DNA of 64,000 bases from JACKCR01 sp041390305 (GTDB lineage: Bacteria; Eisenbacteria; RBG-16-71-46; CAIMUX01). The notes under the pieces were generated by a model, which searched no databases, was not told the DNA's origin, and saw only the letters and a program-made list of their open reading frames with translations. This document shows, piece after piece, positions 7,057 through 15,594 of this stretch (position 1 is its first letter; each line of letters starts with the position of its first letter). Both the position numbers and the translations under genes were made by a program. The stretch is taken from positions 1 through 64,000 of the forward strand of contig JAWKQE010000014.1 of the NCBI GenBank assembly GCA_041390305.1, written 5' to 3'.

Positions 7057-10000
7057 ATGAAGACCGCCAAACCGCCCCAGACGATCCACTTTCCCGAGAT
7101 GGAAGCCCGTGTCCTCCGCTTCTGGAAGGAAGGGAAGATCTTCGAGCGGAGCATCGAGGAGAAGGATCCGTCGGCGACCTGGTCGTTCTACGACGGCCCT
7201 CCCTTCGCCACCGGACTCCCCCACTACGGCCATCTCCTGCCGGGGACGATCAAGGACGTCGTTCCGCGGTACTGGGCCATGCGTGGCAAGCGGATCGAGC
7301 GCCGGTTCGGATGGGACTGCCACGGGCTCCCCGTCGAGTTCGAGATGGAGAAGACACTCGAACTGAACGGACGGAAGGAGATCGAAGAGTACGGCGTCGA
7401 CCGGTTCAACGAAGCGTGCCGCGGCATCGTCCTCCGCTACACCGCGGAGTGGCGCGAGATCGTCGAGCGGCTCGGCCGTTGGGTCGACTTCGACAACGAT
7501 TACAAGACGATGACGCCCGAGTTCATGGAGTCGGTCTGGGCCGTCTTCAAGAAGCTCTGGGACAAGGGGCTCATCTACGAGGACAAGAAGGTCCTTCCCT
7601 ACTCGACTCGGATCACGACGCCGCTCTCGAACTTCGAGGCGAACCTCAACTACCAGGACGTCCAGGATCCGTCCATCACCGTGAAGATGGCGGTGAAGGG
7701 AGAGCCGGGCCGGTTCCTCCTCATCTGGACGACGACTCCGTGGACGCTCGCGGCGAACCTCGCGATCGCGGCGCATCCGGACTTCCAGTACGTCGAGATC
7801 CGGGAGAAGGAATCGGGCGAACGGTACATCCTGCTCGATAAGCTCCTGGGTTCGCTCTACAAGAAGCAGGGTGCGGACGCCTACGAGGTGCTCGCCCACT
7901 TCAAGGGAAGCGACCTCGAAGGGATGGAGTACGAGCAGCTGATCCCGGCGTTCGAGGGAAAGCTGCCCGAAGGTGCGTTCCGCGTTCGCCTCGCCGAGTT
8001 CGTGACCGACGACACGGGAACGGGACTCGTCCACATCGCGCCGGGCTTTGGAGAGGACGACTTCACTCTGGGCCGGGCTCACGGGCTCGACCCGCTCGAC
8101 CACCTCGACGACGAAGGTGTGGTCACTGCCGCGGCCCCGACGCTGAAGGGGCTCTACTTCAAGGACGCGGACAAGGAAGTGATCCGTGACCTCAAAGAGC
8201 GCGGACTTCTCTACAAGCAGGAGACGTACGCGCACAGCTACCCGTTCTGCTACCGGTCGGACACGCCTCTCATCTATCGCGCCATCTCGACCTGGTTCGT
8301 TCGGGTCACGGAGTTCAAAGAGGAGCTGATCGCGAACAACCAGCAGATCCACTGGGTGCCGGAGCACATCCGGGACGGCCGGTTCGGCAAGTGGCTGGAC
8401 AACGCCCGCGACTGGGCCATCTCGAGAAACCGCTTCTGGGGGAACCCGATCCCGATCTGGCGCAACGAAGACACGGGCGAGGCGATCTGCATCGGCAGCC
8501 GCGCCGAACTCGAGGAGCTGGCGGGTCAGGCCGTTCCCGACATCCACAAGCACTATCTCGATCCGATCGTCATCCGTTCGCCCAAGACCGGCGCGGAACT
8601 CCGGCGGATCCCGCACGTCCTCGACTGCTGGTTCGAGTCTGGCTCGATGCCGTACGCCCAGCAGCACTATCCGTTCTCGGTGAACGACGAGGAGTTCGCG
8701 GAGATCTTCCCCGCCGAGTTCATCGCCGAAGGACTCGACCAGACCCGTGGTTGGTTCTACACGCTGCTCGTCCTCTCGACGGCGCTCGAGAAGGGACCGG
8801 CGTTCCGCAACGTGGTCGTGAACGGGATCGTCCTGGCCGAGGACGGCCGGAAGATGTCGAAGCGCCTCAAGAACTACCCGGACGCCTCAGAGGTGTTCGA
8901 TCAGTTCGGCGCGGACACGCTTCGGATCTACCTCCTCCAGAGCGGCGCCGTCCGCGGCGAGGATCTGCGCTTCAGCCCCGACGGACTGAAGGAGATGACC
9001 CGCAAGGTCCTCATCCCGTTCTGGAACGCGTACTCCTTCTTCGCGACCTACGCGTCGGTGGACGGATGGGATCCGGCCACGGACTACACGGAGACGCGGA
9101 GTCACGAACTCGACCGGTGGATCTCGATCAAGCTCGAGACATTGAAGCAGAAGACGCACGAGGAGATGGAGCAGTACCACCTCTCGAAGACGGTACCGCC
9201 GCTCCTCGAGTTCATCGACTACCTGACCAACTGGTACATCCGTCGGTCGCGCCGTCGCTTCTGGAAGTCCGAGAACGACGGGGACAAGCGCGAGGCCTAC
9301 TCGACGCTCTATCGCGTCCTCGTCGACCTCTCCAAGCTCGCGGCACCGTTCATCCCGTTCCTCGCGGAGGAGATCTACTCGAAGCTGCGCCTCGGTCACG
9401 CGCTCGCGGCGTGTGACTCCGTGCACCTCGAGAGCTATCCGGAGGCCCGCAGGCTGACCCAGGAGGAACTCGACCTCGAGTACGCGATGGACCTGACGCG
9501 CGCGGTCGTCGATCTGGGACGGGAGCTCCGCGAGAAGGTGAAGATCAAGAACCGTCAGCCGCTCGCCCGGCTCTACGTCGGCACGGTCCACCCGGATGAC
9601 AAGGACCGTCTCGCGCCGCTCCTCGGCATCGTCCAGGAGGAGATCAACGTGAAGACGGTGGAGTTCCATCCGTTCGCGGAAATGGCCCACTGGAACGTGA
9701 AGCCGAACTTCAAGCTCCTCGGCAAGGAGCTCGGCCCACGCATGAAGGAGTTCCAGAGCGCGGCCCAGCAACTCTCCGACTCTCAGGTCTTCGAGTTGCT
9801 CGAGGGCGGAAGCGTCGAGCTGCTGGAGGAGCCGCGATCGAAGGACGCGTTCATGATCGAGCTCCAGCCGAATCAGGCGTTCGATCATCCGTGCCATGCG
9901 TCCGGCGCGATCGTCGTCGCGCTCGATACCGATCTCTCGGACGAACTGCGCGAGGAAGGTCTGTCCAGGGAGCTGATCAACCGGGTCCAACGCCTGCGCA

Positions 10001-10209
10001 AGGACTCCGGATTCGACGTGGACGATCGGGTGCGCGTCACCGTCGCGGCACCGTCCGAACTGCTCGGAGCCTTCGGCCGGTTCCAGGAGCTCATCGAGAG
10101 CGAGACGCTCTCTTCCCTCCTCCTCGGCAACGGCGCGGCGGACGCCGATGCGAGCGAAGAGAAGATCGACGGAAGCCAGGTTCGGATCGGCGTTCAGAAG
10201 GAAGGCTGA
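7057..10209 (+). CDS. ileS: Isoleucine-tRNA ligase, eukaryote-like type
   Basis: Class I aminoacyl-tRNA synthetase of 1050 residues that charges tRNA-Ile. The HIGH-type motif is PPFATGLPHYGHL (about residues 48-60) and the KMSKS-type loop is KMSKR (about 599). The GWDCHGLPVE and ENRFWGNPIPIW-type segments also fit IleRS. The HYGH form of the first motif and the overall sequence match the eukaryote-like bacterial IleRS group (often called IleS2), which includes naturally mupirocin-tolerant enzymes. The usual C-terminal zinc-binding extension of the common bacterial type is absent. The ATG at 7057 follows GAGGGAG at proper spacing and lies just downstream of a good promoter. The deacetylase-like gene starts 14 nt after its stop. 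Confidence 0.96.
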   Translation: MKTAKPPQTIHFPEMEARVLRFWKEGKIFERSIEEKDPSATWSFYDGPPFATGLPHYGHLLPGTIKDVVPRYWAMRGKRIERRFGWDCHGLPVEFEMEKTLELNGRKEIEEYGVDRFNEACRGIVLRYTAEWREIVERLGRWVDFDNDYKTMTPEFMESVWAVFKKLWDKGLIYEDKKVLPYSTRITTPLSNFEANLNYQDVQDPSITVKMAVKGEPGRFLLIWTTTPWTLAANLAIAAHPDFQYVEIREKESGERYILLDKLLGSLYKKQGADAYEVLAHFKGSDLEGMEYEQLIPAFEGKLPEGAFRVRLAEFVTDDTGTGLVHIAPGFGEDDFTLGRAHGLDPLDHLDDEGVVTAAAPTLKGLYFKDADKEVIRDLKERGLLYKQETYAHSYPFCYRSDTPLIYRAISTWFVRVTEFKEELIANNQQIHWVPEHIRDGRFGKWLDNARDWAISRNRFWGNPIPIWRNEDTGEAICIGSRAELEELAGQAVPDIHKHYLDPIVIRSPKTGAELRRIPHVLDCWFESGSMPYAQQHYPFSVNDEEFAEIFPAEFIAEGLDQTRGWFYTLLVLSTALEKGPAFRNVVVNGIVLAEDGRKMSKRLKNYPDASEVFDQFGADTLRIYLLQSGAVRGEDLRFSPDGLKEMTRKVLIPFWNAYSFFATYASVDGWDPATDYTETRSHELDRWISIKLETLKQKTHEEMEQYHLSKTVPPLLEFIDYLTNWYIRRSRRRFWKSENDGDKREAYSTLYRVLVDLSKLAAPFIPFLAEEIYSKLRLGHALAACDSVHLESYPEARRLTQEELDLEYAMDLTRAVVDLGRELREKVKIKNRQPLARLYVGTVHPDDKDRLAPLLGIVQEEINVKTVEFHPFAEMAHWNVKPNFKLLGKELGPRMKEFQSAAQQLSDSQVFELLEGGSVELLEEPRSKDAFMIELQPNQAFDHPCHASGAIVVALDTDLSDELREEGLSRELINRVQRLRKDSGFDVDDRVRVTVAAPSELLGAFGRFQELIESETLSSLLLGNGAADADASEEKIDGSQVRIGVQKEG

Positions 10210-10223
10210 GGAAACGAGACGAA

Positions 10224-11285
10224 ATGACCGTTCACCTCTATCGCGACCGCTTCTTCCTCCGGCACGACGCGGGTCCCGGTCATCCGGAAAACGCACGCCG
10301 TGTCGAAGCCGTCATTCGGAGCCTCGAATCGAGCCCGATCGAGGGCGTAGTGGATTGCAGCCCTCCCGCGGCGACCCGGGAGCAGTTGCTTCGCGTGCAT
10401 CACGAACACCACATCGACCGCGTCGCCGCCACCGACGGCGAAAGGCGGACCTTCCTCGACCCGGACACGTCTACCTGTCCGGACTCCTACCGGGTCGCTC
10501 TGCGAGCGGCCGGAGCTTCCGTCCAGTCGACGGAGGACGTGGTGCGCGGAGACGCAAGCGGCGCGTTCGCGCTCGTCCGCCCGCCAGGACATCACGCGGA
10601 GTCGAACGAAGCGATGGGATTCTGTCTCTTCAACAACGTGGCCGTGGCCGCGGCTCACGCGATCGAGGAGCTCGGTCTCTCCCGTGTCCTCGTGCTCGAT
10701 CCGGATGTCCACCACGGCAATGGAACCCAGGAGATCTTCTTTGGGCGGAAGGACGTGCTCTTCGTCTCGAGCCACCGCTACCCGTTCTATCCGGGAACCG
10801 GCTGGTTCGACGAGATCGGCGAAGGAGACGGGACGGGCTACACGGTGAACCTGCCGATGCCGCCGCTGTTCACCGACTCCGACGTCGTACACCTCTACTC
10901 GGAGCTCGTCGGTCCGATCGTGGAGGAGTTCCGGCCCGAGATCATTCTCGTCTCCGCCGGGTTCGACACATGGCACGAGGATCCACTCGGCATGCTCAAG
11001 ATGACCGAGGCCGGATACGTCGCGCTCTTCCGCCTCTTCCGGAGCTGGGCCATCCACCACTGCCCGGGACGGATCGTGGCCATCCTCGAAGGCGGCTACG
11101 AACCCAAGGGCGTCGTGGCCGGCGTTTGTTCGGCGCTCGAGGTGATGACAGAGCCCGAGGCGAAGACCCTGGCCGGCGTCGCGGACCTCGCTTCGCTCGG
11201 CCCGGTCAGTGAGAGCGCGCGGGCCATCGTCGAGAACGCCAGGAGAACGCTCAGCCCACACTGGCCGTTGTTGGAGCCGGCGTAG
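10224..11285 (+). CDS. Histone deacetylase-family amidohydrolase (AcuC/acetylpolyamine-type)
   Basis: A zinc-dependent deacetylase-fold protein of 353 residues. Family marks are the catalytic His pair in RPPGHHAE (about residues 118-125), the metal-binding DPDVHHGNGTQ segment (about 160-170), GFDTWHEDPLG carrying the third metal ligand, and LEGGYEP near the C-terminus (usually LEGGYD/N). Bacterial members deacetylate proteins such as acetyl-CoA synthetase, or acetylated polyamines; which substrate applies here cannot be read from the sequence. It follows ileS by 14 nt on the same strand and is probably co-transcribed. An 8-bp hairpin overlaps its stop codon. Confidence 0.9.
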   Translation: MTVHLYRDRFFLRHDAGPGHPENARRVEAVIRSLESSPIEGVVDCSPPAATREQLLRVHHEHHIDRVAATDGERRTFLDPDTSTCPDSYRVALRAAGASVQSTEDVVRGDASGAFALVRPPGHHAESNEAMGFCLFNNVAVAAAHAIEELGLSRVLVLDPDVHHGNGTQEIFFGRKDVLFVSSHRYPFYPGTGWFDEIGEGDGTGYTVNLPMPPLFTDSDVVHLYSELVGPIVEEFRPEIILVSAGFDTWHEDPLGMLKMTEAGYVALFRLFRSWAIHHCPGRIVAILEGGYEPKGVVAGVCSALEVMTEPEAKTLAGVADLASLGPVSESARAIVENARRTLSPHWPLLEPA

Positions 11286-11298
11286 CGAGAGCTACGCC
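11279..11298 (+). terminator. Hairpin at the end of the deacetylase gene
   Basis: A perfect 8-bp stem GGCGTAGC / GCTACGCC closes a GAGA tetraloop and spans the stop codon. There is no clear T-run after it, so termination is only possible, not shown. Confidence 0.35.
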
Positions 11299-11401
11299 TC
11301 GTCGCGAGAGAATCACCTCGCCCGATCCGCCAGCCCACCGCCCGCGGCCGGTGTCCGGACCGGTCGGTGCCCGCGGCAGTCTCGCGTCAGTCCCGCGGTC
11401 A

Positions 11402-12121
11402 CTACGAGCGTCGGTCTCGGGACCGATCCTCGATGTCCTCCGGAGAGTTCGCCGGAAGGAGCGCGAGGCGAACCTCTTCGTCCGCGTCGACCCAGTGCGT
11501 GTCGATGGAGCAGAGGAGACGCTGGATTCCGTAGTCACCGTTCGCGAGAGCAGAGTCGACCGCGGCGCGGGCCCCGGCGCGAACGATGAGGAAGAGCCCG
11601 GCGAGCCGTCGCGGGTGGGGCGCTGACGTTCGCGCGCCGACGGACCCGGCGAACGAAACGGCGTCCGCCGATTCGGCCGACGCGGTGACCTCCTGCGACT
11701 CGGCGAAGGCAACCGCGTCCGCGTGCGGCGCGCGTTCCCCTTCGCGGAGGAGGCGAACGACGACCAAGGGCGTGAGATTCGGGAGGTCACACGCCGCGAC
11801 GATCAGCGCCTTGCCTCCCGCCAACGCGAGCGCGGTATCGATGCCTCCGAGCGGCCCCCGCCCCCCGCTACGGTCCGGTCGCGAAGGAGGGAGCGGATCG
11901 AGGTGGGGCCAGTCCGCCTGGGTCACCTCCCGGCCGAGGACCCAGCATTCTTCGACGAATGGTGCGAGGCAGCCGATGGTTCGCTCGAGCCAGGTGCGCG
12001 GGGACGCGTCCACCGTCCAGTTCGGGGCGAGGAGGCGCGCCTTGTCCCGCCCCATTCGAACCGACTCACCGCCTGCCAGAACGGCGGCGACCCTTCCGAC
12101 GGAGTGCAGGGGGAGGGCCAT
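11402..12121 (-). CDS. mobA: Molybdenum cofactor guanylyltransferase
   Basis: A nucleotidyltransferase of 239 residues that would attach GMP to molybdopterin to form MGD. The N-terminal GTP-binding signature is VLAGGESVRMGRDKARLL, followed by RGPLGGIDTAL and the metal-binding ACDLPNLTP. The middle has an Ala/Ser-rich insertion (around ASAESADAVSFAGS) and the C-terminal part is degenerate relative to typical MobA. The ATG at 12121 lies 13 nt after the moaC stop and is preferred over a GTG at 12166 inside moaC. It is the third gene of the moeA-moaC-mobA cluster on this strand. Confidence 0.85.
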   Translation of the reverse strand: MALPLHSVGRVAAVLAGGESVRMGRDKARLLAPNWTVDASPRTWLERTIGCLAPFVEECWVLGREVTQADWPHLDPLPPSRPDRSGGRGPLGGIDTALALAGGKALIVAACDLPNLTPLVVVRLLREGERAPHADAVAFAESQEVTASAESADAVSFAGSVGARTSAPHPRRLAGLFLIVRAGARAAVDSALANGDYGIQRLLCSIDTHWVDADEEVRLALLPANSPEDIEDRSRDRRS

Positions 12122-12134
12122 CTGCCGCCACTTG

Positions 12135-12674
12135 CTAACGGTGGAACGTACCACTCCGTCCTCCACTCTTCTCGAGGAGGACGACGCTTCGGATCTCGAT
12201 CCGCTTCTCGACGGCCTTCAGCATGTCGTAGACCGTGAGTGCAGCGACGGCTGCCGCGGTCATCGCTTCCATCTCGACCCCGGTGCGCCCGAACACGGAC
12301 GCCTCGGCGACGATCGTGATCTCCTCCCCGTCCAGTCGACAGTCCACTCCGACGTGATCGAGCGGGAGAGGATGACAGAGCGGGATGAGTTCGCTCGTCC
12401 GCTTCGTTCCCTGGATCCCCGCGATGCGCGCGACCTCGAGGACGTTCCCCTTCGCCACCGTGTTCCGCTCCACCGCGGCGGCGGCAAGTGGGCCGATCCA
12501 GACCTTCGCCTCGGCTACGGCTCTCCGCCGGGTCTCGTTCTTCTCGCCGACGTCGACCATCCGAACCCCACCCTTCGGATCGACGTGGGAGAGTTCGCTC
12601 TCCCCCGATGAGTCGCCGCGGAACTCGCTCCCGAGGTCACCGTGGGGCCCGCCTCCTGCGTCGTTCTGATCCAT
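12135..12674 (-). CDS. moaC: Cyclic pyranopterin monophosphate synthase
   Basis: MoaC converts the 3',8-cyclo-dihydro-GTP product of MoaA to cyclic pyranopterin monophosphate, the first stage of molybdenum cofactor synthesis. The 179-residue product has MVDVGEKNETRRRAVAEA, the KGNVLEVARIAG segment, IPLCHPLPL and GVEMEAMTAA, all MoaC hallmarks. About 22 residues precede the usual start of the domain. The ATG at 12674 overlaps the moeA stop by one base (TGATG), so the two are translationally coupled. The partner moaA is not in the window. Confidence 0.95.
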   Translation of the reverse strand: MDQNDAGGGPHGDLGSEFRGDSSGESELSHVDPKGGVRMVDVGEKNETRRRAVAEAKVWIGPLAAAAVERNTVAKGNVLEVARIAGIQGTKRTSELIPLCHPLPLDHVGVDCRLDGEEITIVAEASVFGRTGVEMEAMTAAAVAALTVYDMLKAVEKRIEIRSVVLLEKSGGRSGTFHR

Positions 12675-14017
12675 CACTCGACCTCCCGTCCGAAGAAGTG
12701 GACGAGCACACGATCGCCGCTCTCGACTCGGGTCGCATCCGCGGGAAGGACGACGACGCCCTGTGTTCGTCCCATCGCGACGTAGTCGCCGGAGCCGTGA
12801 TAGCCGACCGGTGCGACCTCCCGGAATCCACCATCGCCCGCGCCGGTCACTTCGATCGGGACGAAGTGGGTGAGGCCGGCGGGGCGCTCGAGGCCCCGGC
12901 CGGCGATACACACTTCCCAGCTCGGGCCGGGGAGCGAAGCGCCCGCACTCGCGCGCAGGAACGGAAGGAGGAACTCCCAAGCTGTCACGAGCACGGAGAA
13001 CGGATTGCCCGGCAGTCCGAAGGCGACCCGGGTCGCCGCGCCTCGACCCCGCGTTGCGAAGAGGAACGGCTTTCCGGGACGGATCGCGATCCGATGGATG
13101 TGAATGCGGAAGCCCGCCTCGCGGAGCGCCGCGGGCACGAAGTCCCGCTCTCCCATCGAAACGCCCCCCGTGAAGACGAGGACGTTCGCTTTCGCTCCTT
13201 CGATCCGACGGACGAGCTTTCCGGGATGATCGGGAACGCGGCGCATTCCTACCGACCGAACCGAGCCCGATGCCCCGAGCAGGGACCGGAGAAGTGGACC
13301 GTTCGAGTTCCTGATCTGATCCCATCGAGGACGCTCGTGAGGTTCGACGACCTCGTCACCGGTCGCGAGAATCTCTACGTCCGGACGCGGCCGAACCGGC
13401 ACACGCACGGCACCGACGCCGGCGAGCACGGCCACGTCCTGCGGCCGGAGGCGGACCCCGGCGCGGAGCACCTGATCGCCCTTCTTCGAGTCGGTCGCGC
13501 GTGCGGCGATCCCGGGCCTGTCTCCGCCGGCTCTCCCCTTCTCGATCGCGGCGCGGAGCGATGCGAAGTACTCGGGGTCGATCCGCACCGTCCCCTCTTC
13601 CGGACTCGTCGTTCGCTCCACCGGGACGACGACATCCGCTCCCGCGGGAACCGGGGAACCGGTCGTGATCGACACCGCGCTTCGTTGCGGAATCTTCTTC
13701 TTCCACGGGCTCCCCGCCACGATCCGGGCGACGACGGGATAGTCGCAGACGATCTGTCCGTCTCCGTGCGCCGCGTCCGCCGCGGTCCCGTCCGCTCCGT
13801 CTCCGCGATAGGCGACCCGGATCGCGTAGCCGTCGAGCGTCGAGCGATCGAAGGGTGGCACGTCGCGATCGGCGCGGATGTCGCGCGCGAGTACGTAGCC
13901 GGTCGCGTCCTCGAGCGCCACCGAGATCGACCGAGGCTTCAGGGCGTGGCCGAGCACGACGGCGCGGGCTTCGTCTGCGGGAAGGAGCGGAGTGGCCCCG
14001 GTGGGTGGAAGCGTCAT
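12674..14017 (-). CDS. moeA: Molybdopterin molybdenumtransferase
   Basis: MoeA inserts molybdate into adenylylated molybdopterin. The 447-residue product shows the family motifs PPFDRSTLDGYAI, TGSPVPAGADVVV, ILATGDEVV, FTGGVSMGERDFV and GLPGNPFSV, and a C-terminal beta domain. About 25 residues after DGYAI there is a Gly/Asp/Ala-rich insertion (GDGADGTAADAAHGDG). The ATG at 14017 has a good AGGAGAAAG ribosome-binding site and starts 16 nt after the stop of the PLP decarboxylase, so the block decarboxylase-moeA-moaC-mobA may be one transcript. Confidence 0.95.
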   Translation of the reverse strand: MTLPPTGATPLLPADEARAVVLGHALKPRSISVALEDATGYVLARDIRADRDVPPFDRSTLDGYAIRVAYRGDGADGTAADAAHGDGQIVCDYPVVARIVAGSPWKKKIPQRSAVSITTGSPVPAGADVVVPVERTTSPEEGTVRIDPEYFASLRAAIEKGRAGGDRPGIAARATDSKKGDQVLRAGVRLRPQDVAVLAGVGAVRVPVRPRPDVEILATGDEVVEPHERPRWDQIRNSNGPLLRSLLGASGSVRSVGMRRVPDHPGKLVRRIEGAKANVLVFTGGVSMGERDFVPAALREAGFRIHIHRIAIRPGKPFLFATRGRGAATRVAFGLPGNPFSVLVTAWEFLLPFLRASAGASLPGPSWEVCIAGRGLERPAGLTHFVPIEVTGAGDGGFREVAPVGYHGSGDYVAMGRTQGVVVLPADATRVESGDRVLVHFFGREVE

Positions 14018-14033
14018 CTGCTTTCTCCTTTCG

Positions 14034-15503
14034 CTATCCGTTGGGCCGCGTCGAACCGATCGCGTCGTGCACGGTCTGGAGCGCTTCCCACACGGACGCG
14101 ACTCGGGCGGCGTCGGTGCGCAGGTTTCCGATCGCCGCACGGATCGTGATCCTCCCCCGGAGCCTCGTGTGCGCGAGGAACGCGACCCCACTCGCCGTCA
14201 CCTGGGCGGCGAGGCGCTCGTTCCGCCGGTCGAGTTCCTCCTCGTCGCATCCGGGCCAGCGGCCGCGGAAGCACACGGTCGAGAAGGGAACAGGGGCGGC
14301 GACCTCGAACCTGTCGTCGTCTCGAATCCAGCCGGCGAGGGACTCAGCGAGGCGGCAGTGACTCCGGATCCGCTCCCGGATCCCGTTCACTCCGAACGTT
14401 CGGAGCACCCACCAGAGTTTGATGGCGCGGAAACGTCGGCCCAGTTGGAGGCCGTAGTCCATCAGGTTGATCGCGTCGTCCGTCGTGTGGAGGTAGTCCG
14501 GTACGAGCTGAAACGCGCGCCGGAGCACGTCCGGGTGCCGGGTGAAGAACGCGGAGGCGTCGATCGGAACGAAGAGCCACTTGTGCGGATTGACGACGTA
14601 CGAGTCCGCACGATCGAGGCCGCGGAAGAGGTCCCGCATTTCGGGCAGAACCGAGGCGGCCCCGGCATACGCGCCGTCGACGTGGAGCCAGAGCGACTCC
14701 CGAGCGCAGATGTCTGCGATCTCGGGAACCGGATCGACGCTGGTCGTGGACGTCGTCCCGATCGTAGCCACGACCGCGAGCGGACGCCATCCCGCGGCCC
14801 GGTCTTCGTCGATCCTCTTCGCCAGGACCTCCGCTCGCATCCGGAACTGATCGTCCACCGGGATCTTCACGAAGCCGACCTGGCCGAGGCCGAGACCGAT
14901 GCAGGCCTTCTCCACGGAGGAGTGCGCCTGCTCCGAACCATAGACGCGGAGCCGTGGATAGCCGGGCGCAGCCAGCCCCTCGTGACGGACGTCCATCCCC
15001 TCCGCGGACTCCCGGGCCGCGGCGAGAGCGAGGAAGGTCGACATCGACGCGGTGTCGGTGAGGAGGCCGAACCAGTCGCGTGGTAGGCCCAGCATCTCCC
15101 GAAGCCATCCCATCATCGTGAGCTCGACCTCCGTCGTCGAAGGCGAGCTCTTCCAGAGCATCCCGTTCGTGTTGAAGGCCGACGCGACCAGTTCACCCAG
15201 GATGCCGGGGCCGGAACCGGTGATCCCGAAGTAGGCGAGGAAGCCGGGATGATTCCAGTGGGTCACGCCCGGAACGACGATGTCATCCAGGTCACGCAGC
15301 AAGAGATCGAACGGCTCCGGGTCGTCCGGAGGAGACGCGGGAATCCTCGCGGCGATCTCACCCGGCGCGACGGGCGGAACGACGGGAAGTTCGGGAAGTC
15401 TCTCCAGGTAGCGCGCCACCCACTCGATGGCGGCGAGACCCGCCTGCCGGAACTCGTCGGGACTCCAGTCTCCGTATGCATTCGGCTTCGTGATTTCCTT
15501 CAT
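14034..15503 (-). CDS. PLP-dependent group II (aromatic-L-amino-acid type) decarboxylase
   Basis: A fold-type I PLP enzyme of 489 residues in the DDC/TyrDC family. Markers are THWNHPGFLAYF near the N-terminus, the cofactor-binding HVDGAYAGAA (Asp contacting the pyridine nitrogen), and VNPHKWLF with the Schiff-base lysine. The family decarboxylates aromatic amino acids such as tyrosine, tryptophan and DOPA; the substrate cannot be set from the sequence. The ATG at 15503 has GGAG upstream, and the N-terminus from there aligns with the family. It sits directly upstream of the molybdenum-cofactor genes, an unusual pairing with no clear functional reason. Confidence 0.9.
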   Translation of the reverse strand: MKEITKPNAYGDWSPDEFRQAGLAAIEWVARYLERLPELPVVPPVAPGEIAARIPASPPDDPEPFDLLLRDLDDIVVPGVTHWNHPGFLAYFGITGSGPGILGELVASAFNTNGMLWKSSPSTTEVELTMMGWLREMLGLPRDWFGLLTDTASMSTFLALAAARESAEGMDVRHEGLAAPGYPRLRVYGSEQAHSSVEKACIGLGLGQVGFVKIPVDDQFRMRAEVLAKRIDEDRAAGWRPLAVVATIGTTSTTSVDPVPEIADICARESLWLHVDGAYAGAASVLPEMRDLFRGLDRADSYVVNPHKWLFVPIDASAFFTRHPDVLRRAFQLVPDYLHTTDDAINLMDYGLQLGRRFRAIKLWWVLRTFGVNGIRERIRSHCRLAESLAGWIRDDDRFEVAAPVPFSTVCFRGRWPGCDEEELDRRNERLAAQVTASGVAFLAHTRLRGRITIRAAIGNLRTDAARVASVWEALQTVHDAIGSTRPNG

Positions 15504-15536
15504 GCCCGCATTCTCCAGCTTCTGTCGGGCAAATGC

Positions 15537-15570
15537 AAAGCCGCCGGAGCAGTGCTGCCCCGGCGGCTTC
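15537..15570 (-). terminator. Intrinsic terminator after the Cys-rich repeat protein
   Basis: A 10-bp stem (AAGCCGCCGG at 15538-15547 with CCGGCGGCTT at 15560-15569) and 12-nt loop, followed on the - strand by TTTGCATTT. It lies 25 nt after the Cys-rich gene's stop and just before the decarboxylase start, separating the two. Confidence 0.7.
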
Positions 15571-15594
15571 GTGATCAAGCGATGTGGATCGAGA

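Noticed and set aside
6844..8667. Long open frame of about 600 codons on the - strand opposite ileS
   Set aside because: It is the antisense of a clear IleRS gene. High GC content keeps antisense frames open, and the product is Arg/Asp/Leu-rich with no features.
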